Source of the DNA: JANSYL01 sp963921255
GTDB lineage: Bacteria > Pseudomonadota > Alphaproteobacteria > Rhodobacterales > Rhodobacteraceae
NCBI GenBank assembly: GCA_963921255.3
Contig: CAWUEW020000002.1
Coordinates: forward strand, 124,001 to 188,000
Direction: 5' to 3'
DNA: 64,000 nt
The position numbers and the translations under genes were made by a program. Below the pieces are notes generated by a model. The model had not been told where the DNA came from. It ran no database searches and was given only the letters and a program-made list of their open reading frames with translations. This document shows positions 8,769 to 16,298 of the stretch, in pieces (the first letter of the stretch is position 1; every line of letters begins with the position of its first letter).

Positions 8769-9215
8769 TTAGCTATCCGACCCGGCCTCTGCAAGACCCG
8801 TTTCGGTGCTTTCGGCCTTGGGCGGGCCCTTCCGCTTCAGTTTGATCGTCAGCATATCGCCATTCTGCGCCTCGCGCCGCCCTTTCACCGAGATTTTTCC
8901 AAGCGGCGGCAATACCAGTTCATCGCGCGCGTCGAGCGCTTTGCCCAGTTCGTCCAGCACGAGGTCCAACACATCCTTGACGTCCGAGCGTTTGAGGGAG
9001 GCGCGATCGGCGACGGCCTGGATCAGGTCCGGACGGCGGATCGTTTCTGACGTCGGCGCGTCCCCACCCTCGGTGGTGTCGCTGACAAGGCTTACCAGTG
9101 GTTTTTCCGGGGCGGTCTTCTTGGCAGATACTTTCGGCGTGCTGCGCCGCGCGCTGGTCCGGCCCGCGGACGTCGCTTTGCTGGTCTTCGTGGTTGTCTT
9201 GGTACTGCGCGCCAT
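8769..9215 (-). CDS. HU/IHF-family DNA-binding protein with a basic N-terminal tail
   Basis: Residues ~60-148 form the HU fold: LIQAVADRASLKRSDVKDVLDLVLDELGKAL for the helical dimer body, then ELVLPPLGKISVKGRREAQNGDMLTIKLKRKG, where the beta-arm is shortened relative to classic HU. The first ~50 residues are an unusual Ser/Thr/Lys/Ala tail (MARSTKTTTKTSKATSAG...) resembling the disordered basic tails of histone H1-like proteins. The start at 9215 is preferred to the frame opening at 9248 because of this tail. Likely role: nucleoid binding. No partner gene is adjacent. Confidence 0.82.
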   Translation of the reverse strand: MARSTKTTTKTSKATSAGRTSARRSTPKVSAKKTAPEKPLVSLVSDTTEGGDAPTSETIRRPDLIQAVADRASLKRSDVKDVLDLVLDELGKALDARDELVLPPLGKISVKGRREAQNGDMLTIKLKRKGPPKAESTETGLAEAGSDS

Positions 9216-9404
9216 CGTCTGATGCCCCTCCCTGGCCCCGCGGGGCATTGATTATTGCACTGCGCTGTGCGGCCCGACCGACCGCGCCCGCACTGTTTCG
9301 CGTTAGGAAACAGCATAGGCCGAACACAGGTTTGCCGCTAGTCGCTTCCCACAAAATGTTGGGGTTTCATCAGCATTTGGTGGCCAAAACGCCACCTTTA
9401 GCCG

Positions 9405-10172
9405 TCATGCGGTTCCAGCGAGACGCAGATTCCGCTGATTCCAACTGGGCCAGCCCAACAATTCGGAGATGGTCACAAGTTCGAAGCCACGCGCGATCAA
9501 CCCGTCGATGGCGGCTGGAACCGCGCGCACCGTCGGGGCGTGAATGTCATGCGCCAGGATCACGGCGCCCGTATGGCTGTGGTTGATGATGCGCTGTGCC
9601 ACGACGGATGTGCCCGGCCGACGCCAGTCTTCCGGATCGACCGACCACAGGACATTTGTCATGCCGCGGCGGTCAAAGACCATCTGGGCCTGGCGAGGCG
9701 ACAGGTTGCCATAGGGCGGACGCAAGGTGATCGGTGGGCGGCCGACGGCATCGAAAATCACGCGGTTGGTGCGGTCCAACTGGCTCAGCACGTTGGCGTC
9801 CGACAATCCCGTCAGGCTCGGGTGGGACCAGGTGTGGTTCCCGATCTCGTGGCCCTCGCCCATGATCCGGCGCAGAAGTTCCGGGTGGCGCGCGGCGCGC
9901 GACCCCAACACGTAAAACGTGGCCCGTGCCCCGCGCGCGGCGAGCATATCCAGAACGGCCGGCGTAAGCGAGTGGTGCGGGCCATCGTCGAAGGTCAGCG
10001 CCACCTGGGGGCGCGGTGTATCCACGCGCGTGACGGTGACAGGGCCCTCGGGGCGCAAAGGCTGTTGCGTCGCCGCCTGCGCGGCCGATTGCGCATAGGC
10101 CGGCGCAGCAAAAGACACCCCTGCTAAGGCAGCGGCGCCAAGAACCAGATTGCGGCGGCGGCGGTCGGGCAC
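9405..10172 (-). CDS. polysaccharide deacetylase family protein, exported
   Basis: The N terminus carries an RRRR stretch followed by LVLGAAALAGVSFAAPAYA, a Tat-like signal peptide. The mature enzyme has the NodB-homology motifs in order: TFDDGP (residues 60-65, catalytic base and metal Asp), NHTWSH (112-117, metal His pair), RPPYGN (151-156) and LAHD near residue 207. The family removes N- or O-acetyl groups from chitin, peptidoglycan or exopolysaccharide outside the cytoplasm. At 255 residues it has little more than the catalytic domain. Its upstream region ends about 155 bp away at the mobile element, so its promoter was probably not interrupted. Confidence 0.9.
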   Translation of the reverse strand: MPDRRRRNLVLGAAALAGVSFAAPAYAQSAAQAATQQPLRPEGPVTVTRVDTPRPQVALTFDDGPHHSLTPAVLDMLAARGARATFYVLGSRAARHPELLRRIMGEGHEIGNHTWSHPSLTGLSDANVLSQLDRTNRVIFDAVGRPPITLRPPYGNLSPRQAQMVFDRRGMTNVLWSVDPEDWRRPGTSVVAQRIINHSHTGAVILAHDIHAPTVRAVPAAIDGLIARGFELVTISELLGWPSWNQRNLRLAGTA

Positions 10173-10328
10173 GTGATTCTCTTTTCCAAACGAACAAAAC
10201 GCACCATGGCGGGATGCATGGCGCGTTGCTACGGATAATCACCATTGCGGTCAAATCGCGGCCAAAAGCGCGCGTTTGTCGCAACATCGCCCTGCAATGC
10301 CCAACTGTGGTGCAGTTGAGCAACAAAG

Positions 10329-10351
10329 GGGAATTATATCGCAAAGTAACA
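10329..10351 (+). repeat. left terminal inverted repeat of the IS1595-type element
   Basis: These 23 bases are an exact reverse complement of 13783-13805. They begin with GGG, as usual for IS1595-family ends, and lie 10 bp beyond the stop codon of the last passenger gene. Confidence 0.92.
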
Positions 10352-10361
10352 CTGCTCTGGA

Positions 10362-10532
10362 TTATTCCTGTTCCAGCTTTGGCCTCCCGGCTTTGAGCGG
10401 ATTAAAGAACGCGCCGCCCAAGTCTTCCATATCCGCACCCGGCATGTCGTATTCAGTTTCCATCTCGGCCTTGGTTGGCTGGAAGTGAGAATCGGCCAGC
10501 TTTTCTTTAAGCGTTTTGGGTTTGTTGGTCAT
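10362..10532 (-). CDS. small passenger protein of the transposon (56 aa)
   Basis: This frame is short but well supported: ATG at 10532, 15 bp after the DUF262-HNH stop, and TAA at 10362, just inside the left repeat. The product is charged and soluble: MTNKPKTLKEKLADSHFQPT at the start, an acidic middle with DMPGADMEDLGGAFFNP, and a basic tail ending LKAGRPKLEQE. It has no Cys or signal peptide. No family was recognised. As last gene of the passenger operon it could be a regulator, an immunity-type partner or a transposition accessory protein. Confidence 0.6.
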   Translation of the reverse strand: MTNKPKTLKEKLADSHFQPTKAEMETEYDMPGADMEDLGGAFFNPLKAGRPKLEQE

Positions 10533-10547
10533 GTTTGGCGCTCGCGT

Positions 10548-11630
10548 TTAGTTGTTTGATTTTCGGCGGTTACAGTACTTGCAAAGCATTTGGCAGTTAT
10601 CCGCCACGGTCTTTCCACCTTGTGACCAAGGCTTGATATGGTCACCTTCCATCTGACTTATGTCAAATTGCTCGTTACAGATCGGGCAAACACCGTCTTG
10701 ACGCTCAAACGCCTCAAGCTTCATCGCGCCTGTGAACGCCCTAATGCTCAGGTGCCGCTCATCGCCGTCCAGCACGTAAGGATAGACGCCCGCTTTCCGT
10801 GTCACGTCATCATCCATGAGCAGACGCTTGATCTCTGCCTCAAGCGTGTCAGGGTCCAGATCGGTCTCTTTGAATTGGTTGTAGAGCGGCCCCCATGCAA
10901 CGCCTTTCATCTCTTTGCGATACTTGGGAAACGTCGCGTGCACCCAATCGATGACAGAGCGGAAGTGGTTCCATAGCGTAACGGCGCTGTTGTCGCGCTG
11001 ATGCGCCGACATGTAGCTTTCAACATCACCGTCATTGATCCACCTGATCGCAGTTTCAAGGTAGTCCTGACGGATGGAATGGCCTTTCAGGTACTTGCTG
11101 CCGATGCTGTAAGCTGGGCAGTTTGGTCGGCTGAAATACCTCTTTGCATCCGACACCCAAAGCCCGTGATAGACGGCGTTTCGCAATTCCTGGTCGGTCA
11201 GAATCTCGCCCGCAATGTTGATCACCTCGAACCACTCCAGTCTCTCGCTGTCCGTCCCGGAGCAGGTGTAGATCATGAGATCATAGTTCAGGATTTGCTC
11301 TTGATGGTCAGCTTGCAGGTTGTGGAAAGCCAGCCCGTCAATGGAAAAAGCACCCTTCACGTATTGGCAAACCGAGATGGTGCGCTGCTGGCCGTCAATG
11401 ATCTCGAACCTGTCATTGCCAATATCGGCCCAATACATGGTGTTGAGGGGAAGCCCGTTGCGGATCGTGTTGATCACGGCGTCACGCTGCTTGTCGCCAT
11501 AGACAAATTCGCGTTGATAGGCAGGCCGTATATCAAGCTTGCCGCCATATCCCCGGACACCGCCGTCCCCGCCGTCGCAGTAGCCTTCAACCAGTTCCCG
11601 GACGGTCACTGTACGCAAGTCAATTTTCAT
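10548..11630 (-). CDS. DUF262 and HNH endonuclease domain protein
   Basis: The 360-residue protein has two parts. Residues ~5-130 are a DUF262 (ParB/Srx-like) domain with YQREFVYGDKQRDAVINTI and the signature IDGQQR at 78-83, a motif that in GmrS-type proteins binds and hydrolyses nucleotides. Residues ~307-360 are an HNH nuclease: CPIC, then GDHIKPWSQGGKT and NCQMLCKYCNRRKSN, with four zinc Cys and the catalytic His. DUF262-HNH fusions include type IV restriction enzymes (GmrSD) and other phage-defence nucleases. Its start overlaps the methyltransferase stop (ATGA), so the two are translated together. This suggests restriction-modification or a similar protective pair inside the transposon. 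Confidence 0.88.
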   Translation of the reverse strand: MKIDLRTVTVRELVEGYCDGGDGGVRGYGGKLDIRPAYQREFVYGDKQRDAVINTIRNGLPLNTMYWADIGNDRFEIIDGQQRTISVCQYVKGAFSIDGLAFHNLQADHQEQILNYDLMIYTCSGTDSERLEWFEVINIAGEILTDQELRNAVYHGLWVSDAKRYFSRPNCPAYSIGSKYLKGHSIRQDYLETAIRWINDGDVESYMSAHQRDNSAVTLWNHFRSVIDWVHATFPKYRKEMKGVAWGPLYNQFKETDLDPDTLEAEIKRLLMDDDVTRKAGVYPYVLDGDERHLSIRAFTGAMKLEAFERQDGVCPICNEQFDISQMEGDHIKPWSQGGKTVADNCQMLCKYCNRRKSNN

Positions 11631-12738
11631 GACTGGAACTTACGGGATTTTATAAAAATTCGTCTATAAATACAATGAACTACGTCGTTTCCACTTTCAT
11701 CCTCCAGATAGTTTCCCCGGGAAGGCTTCCCTTTGAGCATAGGGTATCCATTCGCCTTTTGGCCTGACAATCCGGTTTTCCTTCCCCCATCCAGCCTCTT
11801 TTCAACGTAGTCGTCATAGAACTTATGGCTTTTGAAGCCATGGTCCCACAAAGACGAAAACCCCAATATCTCGAACTGATCGGGATTGTACTTGTCCAGA
11901 AAGGTGATCGGCACACCCATCGCTCCGGCCCAATCCATCGGAATATCATTGGTCTTGCTGACCTCGATAGCGTCGTAATTGTCGTAAGTCGGGTAATCCT
12001 CAGGCGCATACCTGCGGTACAGGATCAGTTCCTCGTGCCGCTTGTCATGGTCGAGGTTCGTGAACCAGCGAACGCCTTTGACCTTGATAAACCTGTTTCC
12101 ACCTTCATCAATCCATGCCGTCGCAGCATCAAGTGGATAGTGATCCGGAACTCCAAACGTCCGATCCCCGCTCTTGATGCTGGGGCCGAACCAGACCTTG
12201 TTATCCTTGATCAGTGGGAAAAAGTCCTTGTAGGTGACAGCGTTCATGTTTCCGATAATCAGAAATTTTTGTCGTATTTCATCAACTGCGCGACGTATTC
12301 GCGGAACAATGAAAAGGGCGGGTTCGTCACCACGATGTCCGCTTGCTTGAGAATGTCGATGCATTCCTGAGTGCGAAAATCGCCGTCACCATCCAGATGG
12401 GTAATGCCGATATCCTCGGCCCTTGGTACAACATCCCCGTCCCGGAAACCGTCATATTCCAGTTTGATCGCCCGCTCGCAGTCATGCCGCGAAAAAAGGT
12501 CCGGATTCTGGTTCTTGTAGCAGGTGGTGATCAGTTTCCTGAGACCCAGAAACTCGAAGTTGTGACTGAAATAGTGAAAGAAGTTGCTGACGCGCGGATC
12601 GTCGCAGTTGCAATAGACAACCTTGCCTTTGAAATGCTTCTTATAGTGACGCAGTTCGTTTTCTATGTCTGACAGTTGCGTGTAGAACTCATCGTTCTTG
12701 GCCTTTCTGGCCGAGATAAGGTTTTGTGCCATGATCAC
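11627..12738 (-). CDS. EcoRI-family adenine-specific DNA methyltransferase, one frame break at 12266-12270
   Basis: The first part (GTG 12738 or ATG 12732, down to a TGA at 12259) contains KNDEFYTQLSDIENEL, VYCNCDDPRVSNFF (a motif of EcoRI-type methylases in the AdoMet region) and VVTNPPF (catalytic NPPF, residues 138-142). The second part resumes one base back as FLIIGNMNAVTYKDFFPLIK and runs to 11627. Joined, they give ~368-370 residues, close to the EcoRI methylase family, which methylates adenine N6. The break lies at a run of five A (coding strand) directly before the TGA. One missing A would restore the frame; alternatively the heptamer A-AAT-TTC fits a -1 slippery site. The start overlaps or touches the transposase stop. 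Confidence 0.85.
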
Positions 12739-13724
12739 GCACCATTGCGCGTGATTGGCTTTGCTCCGCTGCTCAACCCGTTATCGGCAATCAGGTCCAC
12801 GTAGCGCAGCCGCTTTCCGTCCATCCCCGAGACCAAGCTGCCCATCTGGTCGATGGTATCTTTTGGGCGGTTGTTGTGGCGCCCCGAGAACTCGTCCACG
12901 TAGCGTTGCAGGTGTTTGGGCGACATTTTGTGATACACGCCATCAACGCCGCGCTTCATGGGTGCCCAGAAGCTTTCCAGCCCGTTTGTATGAGCCATAT
13001 CGCGGACGTACTCGCCCGCTGAATGGTTTACCGCCTCATGGGGCCTGTCGATGCCCTTATACGCCTTGGCCTCATCCGTGTAGACTTGTGCGCCATCGGC
13101 GGTGTGATCGGTCACGAAACCCTGCAACGTCTCCGCGTCGGTCCTCTCAACCACCTTGGCATGAACCTTTCCCGTCGCACGGTCGCGGACACCAGAAACG
13201 GCGCTCTTGCCCACCGCCCCGCGCCCGGCTCTCAACTTCTTCTTCGCGTGCTTGTTCTTCTCCTTGCCACCCATATAGGTCTCATCGGCCTCAACCGGGC
13301 CGTCAAAGATCGGCGTCTTGGTCGCATAGGCTTCCCGAAGGCGATGCAGCATGAACCAAGCAGCCTTCTGGCCGATCCCAAGTTCCCGGTGCAACTTCAT
13401 CGAAGACACACCCTTGAGGCTGGTTGTAAACAGGTAAATTCCAACGGCCCAAACCCGGTAAGACAGTTTGGAACTCTGCATGACACTGCCAATCCGAACT
13501 GTGAACATCGGCTTGTTGGGGCAATCCCGGCAACGGTGGGTCATGCTCTTGTGGTTAACGCCAACCCGAACATTGTCCGATCCGCAATGCGGGCAATAAG
13601 GACCATCCGGCCAACGTTGTTCCTCGATCCACTCTCGCGCTTTGGTCTCATCGCTGAACATGTCCGCGATTTGCAGAAGCGTCAAACCTTTGCGCTGATG
13701 CTTGCCGGGTGCTTTCTGTGTCAT
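12735..13724 (-). CDS. IS1595-family (ISXO2-like) transposase
   Basis: At 329 residues this is a full-length ISXO2-type transposase. Residues 44-68 form the N-terminal zinc ribbon (CPHC ... CRDC). The catalytic core shows VEADETYMGGKEKNKH with Asp147, VYTDEAKAY with Asp217 and HTNGLESFWAPMKRG with the H-x-N-x-x-E arrangement ending at Glu250. The C-terminal ~75 residues are basic, with HLQRYVDEFSGRHNNR typical of the family. It catalyses cut-and-paste or copy-type movement at the 23-bp ends. It is the promoter-proximal gene of the element, so passenger expression should follow its promoter. It looks intact. Confidence 0.95.
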   Translation of the reverse strand: MTQKAPGKHQRKGLTLLQIADMFSDETKAREWIEEQRWPDGPYCPHCGSDNVRVGVNHKSMTHRCRDCPNKPMFTVRIGSVMQSSKLSYRVWAVGIYLFTTSLKGVSSMKLHRELGIGQKAAWFMLHRLREAYATKTPIFDGPVEADETYMGGKEKNKHAKKKLRAGRGAVGKSAVSGVRDRATGKVHAKVVERTDAETLQGFVTDHTADGAQVYTDEAKAYKGIDRPHEAVNHSAGEYVRDMAHTNGLESFWAPMKRGVDGVYHKMSPKHLQRYVDEFSGRHNNRPKDTIDQMGSLVSGMDGKRLRYVDLIADNGLSSGAKPITRNGA

Positions 13725-13739
13725 AGCTCACCTCTTGAA

Positions 13740-13767
13740 GTGACTATATGTTATATCACAGAGTCAC
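13740..13767 (-). promoter_or_regulatory. inverted repeat in the transposase promoter region
   Basis: GTGACT and AGTCAC bracket a 16-base AT-rich centre (ATATGTTATATCACAG) directly between the right end of the element and the transposase start at 13724. The centre contains TATAAC-like and TATAGT-like stretches on the minus strand that could serve as -10 elements. A dyad at this place could bind a repressor or the transposase itself. This is inferred from position and symmetry only. Confidence 0.4.
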
Positions 13768-13782
13768 TAGGGGCAAGGAAAA

Positions 13783-13805
13783 TGTTACTTTGCGATATAA
13801 TTCCC
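13783..13805 (-). repeat. right terminal inverted repeat of the IS1595-type element
   Basis: This is the exact 23-bp reverse complement of 10329-10351. It doubles as the last codons and stop of the small host gene at 13785-13973. Confidence 0.92.
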
Positions 13806-13973
13806 GTTTTTTGGGTCGCCCGTCGCGTTACCTTCGGCCGCCCGGGCGCGGGCTTGGGCTTTGCGCTTGGCCATGTTGGATTTCAGCGCAGCCTTCAACC
13901 GATCCGCCCGGGCGTCTTTGCCCGCGGGCGGCGCGGATTTCCCTTTGGAATTGCCGTTGTCACGCTCTGCCAT
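13785..13973 (-). CDS. small basic host protein, C terminus replaced by transposon end
   Basis: The 62-residue product begins MAERDNGNSKGKSAPP and contains RLKAALKSNMAKRKAQARARA, a Lys/Arg/Ala-rich helix found in small conserved proteins of Rhodobacteraceae whose function is unknown. The last residues (GNYIAK) and the TAA stop are encoded by the inverted repeat of the mobile element, so the original C terminus has been lost or swapped. Whether the truncated protein still works is unknown; the conserved helix is intact. Confidence 0.62.
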   Translation of the reverse strand: MAERDNGNSKGKSAPPAGKDARADRLKAALKSNMAKRKAQARARAAEGNATGDPKNGNYIAK

Positions 13974-14063
13974 AGGGCGGGGTTTACATGCCGCGCTACA
14001 GGTCGTCCAGATTGCGCTTGCGTGACCCCGTGGAAGCGTCTAAGAGCCGCCCACACGCCCGGC

Positions 14064-14138
14064 GCCGCAGTAGCTCAGTGGTAGAGCGCACCCTTGGTAA
14101 GGGTGAGGTCGGGAGTTCAATCCTCCCCTGCGGCACCA
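14064..14138 (+). tRNA. tRNA-Thr(GGT)
   Basis: GCCGCAG/CTGCGGC acceptor stem, TAGCTCAGTGGTAGAG D-arm, anticodon stem CACCC/GGGTG with loop TTGGTAA (anticodon GGT), AGTTCAATCCT T-arm, discriminator A and encoded CCA. Confidence 0.97.
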
Positions 14139-14273
14139 TCCTCCAATCATGGCAATCCCCACCCTCGCCGGGCCAGACCGACGTCTGCCATGCGGAATGT
14201 GCGTTTGGTGTTGCTGGATCGGCATCCGGCCGTCACTCTGGCCTGGCGAAGCAACCGCCAATGGACCCGGCAC

Positions 14274-14474
14274 ATGCGCCTGATAGACCTGTCCCACCCC
14301 TTTTTACGCCCGGCCTGGCGGCGCTACGCCATTGTCGCCGCGCCTTTCGTGTGGGCAACGGTCGAATACAGCTATGGAAGCGAGATCTGGGCGTATCTGT
14401 GCGCCGCCATCGGCGGGTATCTCGCCTGGCAACTGATCGTCACGTGGACAGACGCGCCGGACGACGACGCCTAG
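14274..14474 (+). CDS. small two-helix membrane protein
   Basis: The start is placed at MRLIDLSHPFLRPAWRR (14274); the frame opens upstream inside the tRNA-Thr gene, which cannot be real coding sequence. The 66-residue product has a short amphipathic start, an Arg pair, then two hydrophobic segments (YAIVAAPFVWATVEYSYG and IWAYLCAAIGGYLAWQLIVTW) and an acidic tail. Similar ~65-residue 'DLsHPFf.P.WRR' membrane proteins are common in Rhodobacteraceae, without assigned function. Its stop overlaps the convergent iolG stop by four bases. Confidence 0.6.
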   Translation: MRLIDLSHPFLRPAWRRYAIVAAPFVWATVEYSYGSEIWAYLCAAIGGYLAWQLIVTWTDAPDDDA

Positions 14475-15457
14475 AGATCCACCGGCAGTCCGGTCTCGAG
14501 GGACTGCGCCGCAGCGTCCGCAAGGATTTGGGCCTCCAACCCGTCCTGTATGCCGGGTGTCATCGCAGAGTTGGTCGCCACGGCCTCGACAAAGCCAGTC
14601 ATCTCGGCAAGGTAGGCGGCCTCGTAGCGCTCCAAGAAGAAATGCTGCGCCGGTGGGCGCGCAAAGCCGTCAGAGGTGGCAAATTCCACCGTCGACTCCA
14701 ATTGGTTCTCGGCCCGTAGCATCCCCTTGGCGCCATGCACCTCGATCCTTTGATCATAGCCGTATGCTGCGCGTCGAGAATTGGAAATCTGGCAAATCCG
14801 ACCGCTCGCGCTCGTCAGGATGACAGCCGCCGTATCGACATCGCCCGCCGTGCCGATGGCCGGGTCCACCAGGGCCGAGCCCACTGCGTGCAACCGGACA
14901 AAGGCCTCGCCCATCAGGAATCGCGCCATGTCAAAATCATGGATCATCATGTCGCGAAACAGCCCGCCCGAGCGCTCGATATACGAGATTGGCGGTGGCG
15001 CCGGGTCACGCGAGGTGATGGTCACCAATTCGACTGGGCCGATGTCGCCTGCCGCTATGCGGGCCTGCAGGGACGCAAAATTCGGATCGAAACGCCGGTT
15101 GAATCCGGTCATGAAGGGGACGCCGGCGGCCTCGACCGCGGCCACGCAGGCGCGGATGTTGTCGACCGACATATCGATGGGCTTTTCGCAGAAGATGGCT
15201 TTGCCCTGTTCCGCCGCCCCATGGATCAGGTCGAAATGTGTGTCGGTGGGCGTGCCAATGACCACGGCATCGACGTCATCGGAGGCCAGTATGTCTTCGG
15301 CGCTGCGAATGTCGGCCCCGACGTCGGCGGCCAGAGCGCTTGCCGCTTCGGGCATCGCGTCGGCCACCGCGACGACACGGGCCGTATCCATACCCTTGAT
15401 GGTGCGCCCGTGAACCTGTCCGATCCGACCGCACCCCAACACACCAATCCGTAGCAT
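14471..15457 (-). CDS. iolG: myo-inositol 2-dehydrogenase
   Basis: The protein is a 328-residue Gfo/Idh/MocA oxidoreductase. LRIGVLGCGRIGQVHGRTI is the NAD-binding GxGxxG, FCEKPIDMSVD is the conserved EKP motif with catalytic Lys, and GGLFRDMMIHDFDMARFLMG has the substrate-binding D-x-x-x-H pattern typical of inositol dehydrogenases. It oxidises myo-inositol to 2-keto-myo-inositol (scyllo-inosose), the first step of inositol breakdown. It is the last gene of the five-gene minus-strand iol operon, starting two bases from the aldolase stop. The start at MLRIGVLG (15457) is preferred over the upstream Met. Confidence 0.9.
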   Translation of the reverse strand: MLRIGVLGCGRIGQVHGRTIKGMDTARVVAVADAMPEAASALAADVGADIRSAEDILASDDVDAVVIGTPTDTHFDLIHGAAEQGKAIFCEKPIDMSVDNIRACVAAVEAAGVPFMTGFNRRFDPNFASLQARIAAGDIGPVELVTITSRDPAPPPISYIERSGGLFRDMMIHDFDMARFLMGEAFVRLHAVGSALVDPAIGTAGDVDTAAVILTSASGRICQISNSRRAAYGYDQRIEVHGAKGMLRAENQLESTVEFATSDGFARPPAQHFFLERYEAAYLAEMTGFVEAVATNSAMTPGIQDGLEAQILADAAAQSLETGLPVDL

Positions 15458-15458
15458 C

Positions 15459-16298
15459 TTAAGCCCTCCCGGCTGCGCCAAGCCCGCGGATGACCGCGCG
15501 CGCCGCGGCCATCACCGGATCATGGGTTTCCTTCAGGATCTGCACACGATCAAACCGATCTGGATCTTTTACGACGGAGGCTCGCAGCGCGGCTCCGAAC
15601 GCCATGCGCAATTCCGTTCCGATGTTGAATTTGCAGATCCGCGACCGTTCAGCCAAGGCGGCCCGCTGCGCCGCAGGCACACCCGAGCCCCCATGAATGA
15701 CCAAAGGCACCTGCGTCAGGGCCTCAATCGCATGAATACGGTCTTCGTCCAGACCGCCCTCCTGATCCTGTTGCAGATGCACGTTGCCGACCGAAATCGC
15801 CATCGCATCGACGCCACTTTCGAGGGCAAACACTTGGGCTTCTTCCGGGTCAGTTCCGGCCGAGGCGTCCCCACCGGAATACCCGACAAAGCCAATCTCG
15901 CCTTCGCAGGAAATTCCGGCCGCATGGGCCAAGTCGGCAATCCTGCGGGTCTCGGCGATGTTGTCCGCCAAAGGTTTGCGCGATCCATCAAACATCAACG
16001 AGGTAAAGCCGCTGTCTAATGCCTCCTGACATTCGTCGAAGGTATAGCCGTGGTCCAGATGGATCACGACCGGGACATCTACAGAGTCAGCCAGATGGCC
16101 CATCATCTTGCCAAGGATCGGAAGCGGGGTGTGTTCGCGGCAGGACGGGCCCGCTTGCAGGATAACGGGCGCACGCTCGGCTTCGGCCGCCATGGTGTAG
16201 GCGCGCATGTCTTCCCACCCCAGGCACACCAGCCCGGGCACGGCATAGCCGTCGCGCAAGGCGGGTTGCAGCACGTCGGACAAGGTGGCCCGCGTCAT
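15459..16298 (-). CDS. iolJ: class II aldolase, probable 5-dehydro-2-deoxy-phosphogluconate aldolase
   Basis: The 279-residue protein is a zinc-dependent class II FBP-type aldolase. VVIHLDHGYTFDECQEALDSGFTSLMFDGS holds the metal His and the catalytic Asp, EGEIGFVGYSGGD the metal Glu, AISVGNVH the third ligand His and LVIHGGSG the phosphate loop. In an iol operon this role is IolJ, splitting DKG-6-phosphate into malonate semialdehyde and dihydroxyacetone phosphate. A tagatose-bisphosphate type aldolase cannot be excluded from sequence alone. Its start overlaps the upstream iolB-like stop by four bases. Confidence 0.85.
   Translation of the reverse strand: MTRATLSDVLQPALRDGYAVPGLVCLGWEDMRAYTMAAEAERAPVILQAGPSCREHTPLPILGKMMGHLADSVDVPVVIHLDHGYTFDECQEALDSGFTSLMFDGSRKPLADNIAETRRIADLAHAAGISCEGEIGFVGYSGGDASAGTDPEEAQVFALESGVDAMAISVGNVHLQQDQEGGLDEDRIHAIEALTQVPLVIHGGSGVPAAQRAALAERSRICKFNIGTELRMAFGAALRASVVKDPDRFDRVQILKETHDPVMAAARAVIRGLGAAGRA

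Larger units (their letters stand above)
10329..13805. mobile_element. IS1595/ISXO2-type transposon with three passenger genes
   Basis: A perfect 23-bp inverted repeat (beginning GGGAATTATATCGCAAAGTA) bounds a 3,477-bp segment that is visibly less GC-rich than its surroundings. All four genes inside lie on the minus strand with overlaps or gaps of 0-15 bp: transposase, EcoRI-type adenine methyltransferase, DUF262-HNH protein and a 56-residue protein. The last stop codon is only 10 bp from the left repeat, so the passengers fill the element. IS1595-family members normally make an 8-bp target duplication, but the flanks here (CAACAAAG left, GTTTTTTG right) do not match. Passenger genes are known in this IS family; this combination is not one I recognise. 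Confidence 0.9.

Noticed and set aside
10321..13813. Target-site duplication at the transposon ends
   Set aside because: The 8-bp flanks CAACAAAG and GTTTTTTG do not match in either orientation.
14094..14474. 126-codon form of the small membrane protein
   Set aside because: Its start lies inside the tRNA-Thr gene; the ATG at 14274 begins the recognisable protein.
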